Source: Solenopsis invicta (Eukaryota; Arthropoda; Insecta; Hymenoptera; Formicidae). From it: 64,000 bases of DNA. A model generated the notes under the pieces. That model was not told the DNA's origin. It ran no database searches and saw nothing but the letters and a program-made list of their open reading frames with translations. This document shows positions 46,021 through 58,300 of the stretch, one piece after another (position 1 is the first letter of the stretch; each line of letters begins with the position of its first letter). The stretch is from NCBI RefSeq assembly GCF_016802725.1, contig NC_052668.1:1178001-1242000 (forward strand). The letters are read 5' to 3'. Position numbers and translations under genes: made by a program.

Positions 46021-46201
46021 GTGGGAAGAAATATGTCCCTGAACAATATAAGAAATGGGAAACAAAAATCATAACAATCAGAACATATAATGACTTACAG
46101 TTACATAATTACTAATAATTACAACTTAAGATATATGTCAATAAATCTGATGTTTAGTAATTATATTAAAACTTAACGCCAATGTTAGACCCACATGTTC
46201 A

Positions 46202-46207
46202 TTTATT
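46202..46207 (-). terminator. Polyadenylation signal of the CRAL-TRIO gene
   Basis: AATAAA on the minus strand, 94 bp after the stop codon at 46301. Confidence 0.55.
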
Positions 46208-46300
46208 ACACACTATAAATTGTACTTTGACATACATAAACGAATTTTGTGATACATATATCGAGTTTTTTGAAAGTATCATTTGCACCGAACGGCTCGC

Positions 46301-49300
46301 TTATTTGCGCTTGTTGATTCTCAAAGTTTCGTTAACGCGTCTTGTTGCTTCGTCCAACAAAAACCATTCACGACAATCTTCAAGTTGCTTTATTTGAATT
46401 TCGGCTAATTCTTGTACAGAACCTGCTTTTCCACCCACCTCGTTTGGTAACGCGTCCACCGGGATGTATTTGGAAATGCTTTCTATTGATAAATGAAAAT
46501 GTATCTAGAAGAGAATAAATTTGAATAAATTCAGAAAAATTAATCTCAGTACTAAATGAAGCACTGTAATATTAAAAATCAATGTAATTCTTTAAAATTA
46601 AAATTTTAATGTTACAAATAACTAGACAAAAATACGTGTTTATCGGTACAGATTAAGAATTATATTCTTTATAAATCCAGATTTTCTTAAATCTCTTAGG
46701 GTAAGTTAAATAAAAACGAGAAAAACTGTATAACATAACATATACAGTCTGTTTTGTTTTCATTTGACTCACCCTAATAGTAAGTATAAAAGTGACAATC
46801 AAAAGTAATTATGATGTAGAATTATATGTATAATTACTACGTTACATTATAACCGTTAAATGCATTTCTTATAAACGTAGACATATTACTACTAAAGTTA
46901 TTACAATTAAATCAAATTAATCAATTTATTATACTTACCATGTCCATCAGCTCTTGCTTTATGAAAGGTTTAGCAATTCTCATGAACAATCTCATGGCAA
47001 ATGGAGTATTAATGATATGCATTGCCTTTAGACGCACCGGTGCTGCTTCTTGGATATAATAGAAACATTTTTTTACTTCCAATGGATTCATTCGTATGAC
47101 ATGACCGAAAGACAGCTTACTAGCGTCGCAGATAAGGACGTAACCGTTATTTGTACCATCCATTAAAAAACTCATGTCGAGTAACATTAGGCCATATTTA
47201 ACATCGTTTTTGAAAATATAATGAGAAGGATCGGCATCCAGAAATGTTCTATATATCATTTTGTAGCCATTCTTTGTTACTCCATTCAAGCGGAAAATGG
47301 ATCTTTTTAAACAAAAATCAATTTTTCTCAATTTATTAATATGTTAGTTTATATTAAAATTATTATCAAAAAAGTATTCTATACTATTTTTAAAAATTTA
47401 TAATTAAATATACATCCACACATATTATAGGATTTATTTTATTTTCTGTACAGACCTCAAAATATGTAAAAAAAAGAAGGGAGTGGTAAAATAGGTGTAA
47501 AGTAGTAAGATACTATGATGTCTCGTATATAATTCGCGTTGAATTCTACAAACAATTGTGAAAAATACTTTGTTATAGTCTATTCAGACAGCTAGTATAA
47601 GATGGTCACTGGTCAACTGGTATTGATAAGAATTGTGTCGGGTTAATATTAACTGCTTGTGAATTATTTTAAGAAAATAAAATAAATATTGCACCACCCC
47701 CTTTCTTCCTCTATTATAAATTAGTCATTTTAAATATATATGAATAAGTTATATTATTACTAATAACGTTAATAAAGTCAAGCTTGTGTAAATAAATAAC
47801 AATAAAGATAAATAATTAGGCCTTTGACGAGCGGATTTATTTTGAAAAATAATACACTTTGAGAAACTTCTACACTATCATAAATTATAAAACAAGACTA
47901 AATTAATTACGAGTACATTTGTCAAACATGTTTCTTGCTACACAGAGCCTTTATCAATGAACTAGTACATTTCAATAAATTATTCAATAACTATAACGAC
48001 GCAAAATTCGTATCGCGTATTTTTTATTAATATTGTCAATGTAAGGTCTAAAAAATTTGTTACTATTTTTTTTTCAAAATCAACTGTGAATTTAAGACGG
48101 TTCTGATAAGTATTGAAAATATTTAAGATATGTGTAATCTTGTTGCACATCGCGTATTTGGCACTCATGGCGCTTGTATTTTTCTTACAGAAGATCAACC
48201 ACAACAAATCTTTCTTCAAAATGCATTGAAGACAAAGGTTTCCTCTATCGGCTCACAAAAAATTGAGAGCAATTCTTCTAGTTGTAAATAAGATCAACCA
48301 CGCTCTTATTTAACAGACTGTATGTAACAATAATTGTTCATTATATTGATTCTTACACGCGAACATCTGGTGTTGACTGTAACGGCATTGATTTGTACCT
48401 TGATTAAAATTATTTGTCAGATGAGTCGATGTGACATAGATTTACAATGTCTCAAAGAACTTGGATGTGGCTTTTATGACTCTGTAATTCGCATCTATCC
48501 AGTATTTCAATAAACAAACCCCCTTGTTTCTGAAGAAATAATAAATAAAATTGAATTATATTTATTTTTTACTATTTATGTATTTATTATTTATTTAATT
48601 GTTTATTTATTTAATTATTTATTCATATTTGATTGCGTATTTATCTCAAAATTAAGATTAATTGAAGGCTCATGTAGGATTTCTGTGATTCGCGATGATA
48701 ACCGTGTTACCAACACGAGAAATTGCTACACAGAAAAAAATTAATATTAAATCAACAATTCATTGCTTCATATATAAGCAAGAATACAAAATCTTCTTGG
48801 AAGAATTTATAATCTTAAACAAACATAATTTGCTTACGTGAAAAAAATTTTCTGTTTATATAAGCAAATTATGTTTGTTTAAGATTATAAATCCCAGTAA
48901 ACACAGTTGCATAACAGCAATGTTAATAGAATAAAATCGGAAGTAACACGCAATATAACATTGCGTTACATGTAATGTCCATGTAACGCACATGTAATGT
49001 TAATGGGAAATTACAACTAACATTACGTGTGGTACATGTAATGTTAGTTGTAATTTCCCACTCATAAGAAAAATAATAGTTACATAACAGTTGCATCCTA
49101 TTTGTTATACAAGAGTATTAATAATTCAGTTTTATAACAATTACATTACTAAAATAAAATTGTAAGATTAAACGAACTCACCGAGTGAAGTTCGATCTTA
49201 ATTATGCCCTGACTCGTCCGGATGGACAACTATGTAGTCACATCTTCGTGCTTGCTTTACCAACAGAATTTAGAGTACGAAAAAATAGGTAAATCGGGGC

Positions 49301-52300
49301 GCTCTCTACCCACCCGCGCTGCCCATGTTGTCCGCGCTATCGCCATGTTTCATTATTTTAAAGCACTGAAACAAATCGCCTAACTGGATGGGAGAAGCGT
49401 AAAGATTGTTTAGGGCGTGGAAGGTCCATCCGGACAAGCCAGGGCGTAATTAAGATCGAACTTCACTCGGTGAGTTCGTTTAATCTTACAATTATGCCTC
49501 TGTCTCGTCCGGGTGAACAACTATGTAGTTGTTTATAGCGCAATTTGCGACTAATCGTACTCTAATGTAAATATCCATATTACATTTTTATGAATTGCAG
49601 ATTACAATAATACAGAGTGTTTTATTATACTCGTACATCCTGTGGTGTATACACTAGATATAATCTTATCTAAGAGTGAGGTTAAATCTAAACTCGTACA
49701 AACAATAACAATTAGTCTGAAGCCGCTAGAGTCTGACAATAGCAAAAGTGAAAAAACCTAAGAAAGAAGGACAGAGTTACAAAACGTATCCGGATTAATA
49801 ATGGGGCAATTATAAAATTTAGCAAAGATCTGAGATTCCCCAGACCAGCCCGTTGCTCTCTTAATAATGTCAAGAGGTGCACCTCTCTTGACCACGAGCC
49901 AGATAGATGCATGTCGCGTACTATGAGCCGAGAATACATATTTGTCTGAACTCCGCATTCTTTCAAGGTTTTTTGGATCCAGCGGCTTGTTGATTGGGTT
50001 CCAACTGGTTTATGTGGTTTTACCCAAGAAATAAATAAAGAGTCACACTTCTGGAGCTGCAAATCCTCTGTTCGCTGTAAATAGCAATTTAACAACGTTA
50101 TGATACAAAGGTCTGGGCGATCCAGAAACTGAGAAAAAGTAAGAGTAGGCTAAGTACGACCTGGCGCCGAGGTTTTTAGACGATCTGGAATTCTGATAAG
50201 CAACCTATTATTTTCCCTAAAAATGTGTGTAATTCTAATGGCTGCTAATGTCTGCAAACGCTGACCTGACCTTAAAGCTAACAGCAGAGCTAATCTTCTG
50301 GTAATAATCTCCAATGACTAGTTATCGTAAAGAAAAAATTTTGCTACCTCTGAGATTACCGGGGCTGGATCCCAAACAAAATTATATCTTGATTTCTGCG
50401 GTTTAAGTGTGCTAACACCCTTAGCAAACCTCTTAATTAAATAATGACTACCAATCGATCCCTCCAAAATGAGGGAAATGGCTGATCGAGTGGTGTTGAA
50501 AGTAAAATAGCAACCAATGTCCTTTACTTCCTGTGTCAGGAATTCTAGGACTCTGTCTATCTCCGGCAAGTAGAGGGGTGTCTGATATACCTAGCAAAAA
50601 TGACACCAGGATCTTAAAGGTTTTGTGTATTGTTTGATCATAGCTTCAGATAAGGATGCTAGCATGATCTCCAAAGCTGACGGAGGAACTGACTGACGAG
50701 TCAATGCTTCCCTGATAATCTCCCTGCTGCCAGAGAAAGACGTCTCCATTCTGGATGATAGGTTTTGAAAGAAGAAAACAACAGGGATTGAGAAGGCTCA
50801 AAAATTAACGAATCAGAAATTAATAATTGCTTAAACATGGAAAACCACGGTTGAGAAAGCCACCAGGGTATAATTAAGATTCCTGTCGCCTGATTGTCAC
50901 AAATTTTGCGTAAAACTCTAAGAAGCAAAATGAAAGGGGGGAAGGCATAGAAGTAATACGGGGACCACGACAACATAAAGGCGTCAATTGTCCAAGACCC
51001 TGGATCAGGGTGCCAAGAGACATATCTGTCTACCTTGGCATTAATTAACGACGCAAAGAGATCTATGTCAAAAGACCCAAATACCCCCCTTAATCTGAAT
51101 AAAAATCTGATCCGATAAGGTCCATTCCGTATCTGTATTGGAAAAGCGTTCGGTATCCGCAATAATATTTTCTATTGAGGCAATGTAAGATGCAAAAATA
51201 AATATTTTTCGGCTTTCACACCACCTCCAGGTACCTCTGGCAATGTCTGATAGAAGAGGGTGCTGGACAGAGCCAAATCTGTTTATGTACGAAATGGCGG
51301 TGGTATTGTCGATTCGAAGAAGCACGTTGGAATCGGCGAGGTCAAGAGCGAAACACCTCAAGGCGAAAAAGGCAGCCTTTAGCTCCAAAGCATTGATATG
51401 GAGGCATTTATCTTCGTCTGACCACCAGCCATGAGTTTGTTGGATATCACATAATGCTCCCCATCCTGTTAACGACGCATCTAAAAAAATCTCACAAGCA
51501 AACTGGTCTGCGCAAATGGAATTAGCCTGTTTTCTGTCAAAAAATACTCTGAGCCACCAGACAAAATCCTCTTGTTAATATGCAGGGATTGTCATCTGTT
51601 TTGAGAAGTCCCCCGCATGCGATTCCAACGTTAGAAACTTTTCTCCTTTGAATCTCTTGGTATAGAGGAGGCTGTATTGAACAGCTGGAAAAATAGACAT
51701 TAGTGATCCGATTAAGGCTGCAAAGTCTCTAATGGTACAGTGTGAGTTTTGAGCAAAGCTTTGGGTTAGTGCAAATAACTTCTCTTTTTTATCAACTGAA
51801 ATTGACACTAATTGATAAACAGAATCAAATATGAACCCTAAATATTTACATTTGGTCAAAGGTAACAGCTGAGATTTGGAGTAGTTGATGAGAAAACCTA
51901 AGGAAGATAGTAATTCAATGAATGCTTGCACATTATTTTTACAATCCTCCTGAGAAGCACTTAAAAACAAGAAATCATCAAGATAAACAATTGACTGGAA
52001 ACCTTCTTCACGTAAACTTCTGAATACAGGACGTAATATATTTGTAGATATCGGACAAGGATCGAGGGATCGAAGATCGATTGTTATCGGTCGATAATCG
52101 TAATGACCTTATATGTTGTCGGAATTTGGAAGAGCGCGAGCGAGCGGGAGTCCGCTGTGAGTCGCGAGCCGAGACAGTGCTCCGTGTCAGAGACAGAGTG
52201 TATAAGGACAGAGTAAGAGATAAACAGAGACAGAGTGCGGAAATTCAGAGTTAGCCACGAGTTCGTTTTTTCCTTTTACGTGAACTTTTGCAAGAGACGA

Positions 52301-55300
52301 TTGATATTATTAATTCGACTGAAGCGACAAGATTCGCTCTATACGTATATGTAACTATTTAAATCGCGTATTTGATTAAATTGCGACATTATTAATAACA
52401 ACTATCTTTAATCATTATATTTATTTCTATTTTATCCTTCTTAAAATCATATTATCCTACAATCTGGGGGCTCGTCCAGCGATAAAGCTCGTCCAGCGAT
52501 AAGGCTCGTCCAGCGATAAGGCTCGTCCAGCGATAAAGCTCGTCCAGCGATAAAGCTCGTCCAGCGATAAAGCTCGTCCAGCGATAAGGCTCGTCCAGCG
52601 ATAAAGCTCGTCCAGCGATAAAGCTCGTCCAGCGATAAAGCTCGTCCAGCGATAAGTGCCGTAACGCATATTATATTATATTACATATTACATGCGAAAA
52701 CCGTTGGAATGCGAGAACAGTTCAACGCGCGTCGTTACACAGTGATATCGGACAAAGAGACAAACACGAAAACAGAGTGTTGTGTACATAAGTGACTCAC
52801 AAGGAAATTTCGCGAGAGACAAAGACACCTGTTATTGTGTAATATATTGTGAGACTTATAAGTGAGTTGCGTGCAAGTCGCAATGGACAATATTCAGCAT
52901 GCAATAATGAAGGATCCGACTAAGTACAAAGTAGAGGCACTTAAGGAGATGCTAAAAAGACATAATCTATCGACGGCGGGAACGAAGAACGAATTGATCT
53001 GTCGTCTGATGGAGGCTGATCCGAATGGCGAGTGGCTACGCGAGGATAACGAAGAGTCTCGCGATCGGCGTGGCGATGCGGAGGATGTCTCACAGGCTAG
53101 CGTTTCAAGGACGCAGCAAGGTACAAGCGCACGACTATCGGAAATTGAGCTTTACGAAAGAGAGAGAGAAATAGCGCGACGCGAGTTAGAATTAGCGCGG
53201 CGCGAAATAGAGATGTTGCGACAAAATCAGCGGATGGAACGCGTGGCAATTAACGAAAATCAAAACGCTAACAATGATATCGTACGAACTCAATCTGCAC
53301 AATCAAAGATAAATGTAACTGCTATCGCGGATTTACTCGGTTATTTTGATGGTAAATCAGTGCATTACGAGACATGGGAAAATCAGATCCGTTTATTGAA
53401 GACAACGTATAAACTAGAAGATGATACGGCTAGACTAATAATCGCTATGCGACTGAAGGGCAAAGCGCTGGAATGGATACATTCGAAACCGGAATATGTT
53501 GCGATGTCGTTCGACGCTCTTCTCGGTGAATTGCGGAGCATGTTTCAGCACCGTCAGTCCAAGATGGCACTAAGGAAAAAATTCGAGGACCGGATGTGGA
53601 AAAAAGAAGAGACGTTCCATGAGTATGTCCACGAGAAGATCATTACCGGAAACCGTGTTCCTATCAACAACGACGAGATGCTGGAATATATTGTCGAGGG
53701 CATACCAGACGATGCGCTTCGAAACCAGGCACGTATCCAAAGGTTTGACACAGTGGAGGCGCTTCTGAATGCATTTGAAAAGGTAACCCTGCGAGAGCGA
53801 GGTGCGTTTAACTCGGCAAAATTTGAAAAAAGAAACGGTGTCGCGAATAGAGAGGAGAAGACTGAGAAAGGTGACGCGAAAAGAAGGCCGACAGATACAG
53901 TTAGACATTGCCATAATTGTGGTATGCGAGATCATCTGGGGGCAAACTGTCCGACTAAAGATCAAGGCGCGAAATGCTTTGCATGTAACGAACGCGGACA
54001 CATTGCGTCTAAATGCCCGAAAAAAGCGGGAACTTCGAAAAGCTGTCTTATCGCAACGCGATCTAGGAACCAAAAATATGTCAAAGACGTTTCGATCCAA
54101 GGTCATCAAATAAAGGCATTAATAGATTCCGGAAGCGATCTTACACTGATGCGCGCGGATGAATACGTAAAATTAGGCTCACCGCGATTGAAATTAGGCG
54201 GAATGCGATTCCGTGGAGTGGGATCAGATAATAACACGACCCTAGGAGAATTCGAGGCCGAAATTCGTGTTGACGAACACAACTATTCCGTGTGTATACA
54301 AGTAGTCTCGGACACGTTAATGCGACATCAAATGTTATTGGGAACCAACTTCTTGGATGCTGTCGAGGTCAATTTCAAAGCAGGAAAAATTTCCATTAGT
54401 CCGTTACAAGAGTCAACATGCGAGAATAAGCATTCGATACCGGAAATATTTAATATAAATTTGACACACGCGGATTTTGAGATAAATCACGTGGACGTGA
54501 CCGGCGCGGGAAATGCGGAGCAAAGAGCATCGTTACAAAACCTTATTGAAAATTATAAGCCGAATAAAGCGCGCGAAACTAATATTAAAATGAAACTTAT
54601 ACTAAAGGACGAAGAGCCAGTCTACCAGTCTGCCAGGCGATTATCTCCGTCGGAGGGAGAGGAGGTCAACGCACAAATCGACGAATGGCTTGCGGAGGGA
54701 ATTATTCAGCCATCGATATCGGAGTATGCCAGTCCTGTGGTATTGGTCCGGAAGAAGGACGGGGCGGCGAGGTTGTGTGTGGATTATCGTCATCTAAATA
54801 AAAAGATTCTCAAGGATCGGTATCCGTTACCGTTAATAGAGGACGAGATAGACCTATTGCAAGGCGCTCTGTTGTTTACCACGCTTGACCTGAGAAATGG
54901 TTTCTTCCACGTAGCAGTAGAGGAGTCAAGTCGAAAATATACGGCTTTTGTTGTCCCTGACGGACACTACGAATTCTTGAAGGTTCCGTTTGGCTTGTGT
55001 AATTCGCCGGCCGTATTTCAAAGATTTGTTAATTTAATTTTTAGAGACCTGATACGAGAAGGGATAGTGATGGCGTACATGGACGATTTGATCATTCCTT
55101 CAAATGATGTTGATATCGGACTGAAGAGGCTCGAGAGAGTGCTCAAGGTTGCCAGTGAGGCTGGCCTTGACATCAACTGGAAGAAATGCTGCTTTCTACA
55201 GACGAGAGTGGAGTTTTTGGGGCACGTTATTGAGGCGGGACAAGTGCGCCCATCCAATAAAAAGACTGAGGCAGTTCGACGTTTTCCGGAGCCGACTAAT

Positions 55301-58300
55301 GTTAAGCAGGTACAAAGTTTTCTGGGCTTGAGCGGCTACTTTAGAAAATTTATTCCAGGTTATGCTGCAATAGCACATCCATTGTCGAGTCTGCTGAAAA
55401 CAGGCGTAAAATTCAATTTTGGCGCGGCAGAGAAGAATGCCTTCGAGAGGTTGAAGAAGATGCTGAGCGAAGGACCAGTATTAAGTCTGTACCGGGCGGG
55501 AGCAGAGACTGAGTTGCATACGGACGCTTCGGCGCTTGGATATGGTGCAATATTACTTCAGAGAGGCAACGAGGACAACCTTTTTCATCCTGTTTATTAT
55601 TCAAGCGGGAAAACGACATCGGCTGAAGCTAAATACCCGAGCTACGAGTTGGAGGTCTTGGCTATAATAAAGGCGTTGAAGAAATTTCGCGTTTATTTGC
55701 TGGGCATCACATTCAAAATCGTGACCGACTGTCGTGCTTTCACGTTGACAATGAATAAAAAGGACCTGTGCGTACGGGTTGCCAGATGGGCATTGCTTCT
55801 GGAAGAGTTCCACTATACCATAGAGCATCGTCCTGGAAAGAGCATGGTGCATGTTGATGCGCTCAGTCGTAATCCGTTACCGGCGTGTTTGGTTATCGAC
55901 GAGACAGACGCTGGGTTGACAGCTAGGCTCAGGAGAGCTCAAGAGGAAGACGATGGTGTGAAGAGGCTTCGCGAATTAGTTTCTCGCGGACAAGCACAGG
56001 AGTACACGTTACGAGGTAACCTACTGTTTAGAGAATCCGATGGTGATCTACAGCTTGTGGTACCAAGAAGAATGCAGGCGCAGATTATTCGTCGAGCACA
56101 TGAGCAAGGCCATTTTTCGGTGAACAAGACTGAAAGTTTAGTAAAGAATGACTACTGGATTCCAAATTTACGACGAAGAGTCGAGGAAATTGTGCGCAAT
56201 TGTGTTGCGTGCATTCTAGCCGAGAGAAAGCAAGGAAAGCAGGAATGTTTTTTGCATCCCATTGAGAAGGGGAAGGTTCCGTTGGATACCCTGCATATGG
56301 ATCATCTGGGACCGTTGCCGTCGACGAAGAAGACTTATCATCACATTCTCGTAGTTATCGACGCTTTCTCCAAGTTTGTGTGGCTCTACGCTACAAAGTC
56401 TACGAGTACGCATGAGGTTTTAACGCGCCTGAGGAAACAAGCGGCAGTTTTTTGCAATCCACGACGGATTGTCACTGACCGAGGAACTGCTTTTACATCG
56501 AGCGAGTTTGAGGAGTACTGTAAGGTACAAAACATCGAGCACATTTTAATAACAACAGGTGTACCGAGAGCGAATGGACAGGTTGAGCGAGTCAACAGAA
56601 CGCTCATACCGCTGCTGACCAAGTTGGCTGCTCCAAAACCGCATGAATGGTATCGGCACCTTGATACAGCACAGCAGTATCTGAATGCTGCACCTCATCG
56701 AAGCTTAGGTTTATCTCCGTTCCAAGTGCTTTTAGGGACACATCCGAGGTTGAAGGATTGTCCAGAAATTAAGGAGATATTGGAGAAGGAGCGACTGGAG
56801 TCTTTTCAAGACGCCCGAGAAGAATTGCGAGCTGAGGCGAGGAAAAACATCGTCAAAATGCAGCAGGAGAACAAGCGGAGTTTCGACAGGAGAAGAAAGA
56901 AGCCTAGAGATTATCGCGAAGGAGAGATGGTCGCTATCAAGCGCACTCAGCGAGGCCCAGGGATGAAGCTTTCTGGCAAGTTCTTAGGACCATACGAGAT
57001 TATCAGAGTCCTGCGCAACCATAGATATGTGGTGCAAAAAATTGGTGAGAGTGAGGGTCCAAGTCGGACAACGACGTCGGCTGACTACATGAAGCCATGG
57101 GTTAGCGAGGACGATCATGATTATTCTGAAGATGATGACGAGGTTTCCGAATGACGCAGGTCGAAGATGTACATTCGAGGGCGAATGTAGCAGCAGGAAT
57201 GGCCGAGCTGTAGGAGAATAGATATCGGACAAGGATCGAGGGATCGAAGATCGATTGTTATCGGTCGATAATCGTAATGACCTTATATGTTGTCGGAATT
57301 TGGAAGAGCGCGAGCGAGCGGGAGTCCGCTGTGAGTCGCGAGCCGAGACAGTGCTCCGTGTCAGAGACAGAGTGTATAAGGACAGAGTAAGAGATAAACA
57401 GAGACAGAGTGCGGAAATTCAGAGTTAGCCACGAGTTCGTTTTTCCTTTTACGTGAACTTTTGCAAGAGACGATTGATATTATTAATTCGACTGAAGCGA
57501 CAAGATTCGCTCTATACGTATATGTAACTATTTAAATCGCGTATTTGATTAAATTGCGACATTATTAATAACAACTATCTTTAATCATTATATTTATTTC
57601 TATTTTATCCTTCTTAAAATCATATTATCCTACAACGATCTCAGAACAATTGACTGGAAACCTTCTTCACGTAAACTTCTGAATACAGGACGTAATATAT
57701 TTGTAAAAATGTATGGTGCGACCGCAAGACTAAAGGGCAAGAAGGTGAACTCATACACTTTGTTTTTCAAATGAAAACGGAGGAATTTCCTGCATGAGGG
57801 GTGCATGGGTACTAGAAGGTACGCGTCCTCCAGATCAATAGTAGCCATTCTGTAATTAAGAAGCATAAGTTAAATGACGGTACCAGTCCTCTAGTTTAAA
57901 GTGTGGGGACAAAATATATGAATTTAAGTCTTTAAGATTTAAAATAAAACAGGTCCCGCCTCCGGATTTTCTAATTACAAAAAAGAAGCATAAAAACTGA
58001 TCGTCGGACGGCTCCACTCTCATTACAGCGTCCTTTCTTATAAGACGCTGGATTTTTGTTTTACAAAGCACTGAATCTTTTGGAAAAAGATAAGGCTCTT
58101 TTAACCTAGACCGAGGTAATGGAGATAAGGCGAAGAGAATCTTAAAACCCCTGACAGCCTCAAAAACTACCTGATCCGAAGTGAGTTCCTTCCAGCGGTC
58201 TAAAAATAAAGCCAAGCGGCCTGCGGATCTTACTGTAACGGCGCGCTTGTGATCTGGATCGAGACCTCCTGCTGGTCTTCGATTGGTAAGAACCCCTCCT

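Larger units (their letters stand above)
43949..46025. mobile_element. Fold-back element with minisatellite arms and tRNA-like segment
   Basis: The left end begins CCCACATAGAACAAAAACCTCC; the right end is its rough complement, ...GGAGATCAATTTATATGTGGG. A third, internal terminus-like copy lies at about 45105-45129. The arms are rich in ATGGACGTCCAT-like motifs that pair within and between arms. The interior holds a tRNA-like segment (44426-44496, minus), a short inverted repeat (about 44940-45047, TTCCGTAAAGAGAGCGCATG) and a 70-bp tandem array (45420-46020). No ORF is present. It appears non-autonomous and composite. Confidence 0.65.
52047..57634 (+). mobile_element. Young Gypsy (Ty3) LTR retrotransposon, no env
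   Basis: The LTRs at 52047-52461 and 57186-57634 differ by a single T in a homopolymer over their shared ~414 bp. Between them are a tRNA-Pro-type primer-binding site, a 17-bp repeat array and one gag-pol frame. No envelope-like ORF is present. The left LTR lacks the first ~35 bp found in the right LTR (TGTAGCAGCAGGAATGGCCG and onward), unless those bases are polypurine-tract-side sequence. It is inserted in the DIRS RT in opposite orientation. Confidence 0.95.

Noticed and set aside
46182..46397. Plus-strand frame MLDPHVHLLHTINC...
   Set aside because: Lies antisense to the last CRAL-TRIO exon and its 3' UTR.
52457..52669. Minus-strand frame with repeated LDELYRWTS-like units
   Set aside because: Translation of the 17-bp tandem repeat in the Gypsy leader, not a protein.
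53554..57232. Numerous minus-strand frames opposite the Gypsy gag-pol
   Set aside because: Shadows of the 1,423-codon plus-strand frame, with no recognisable motifs.
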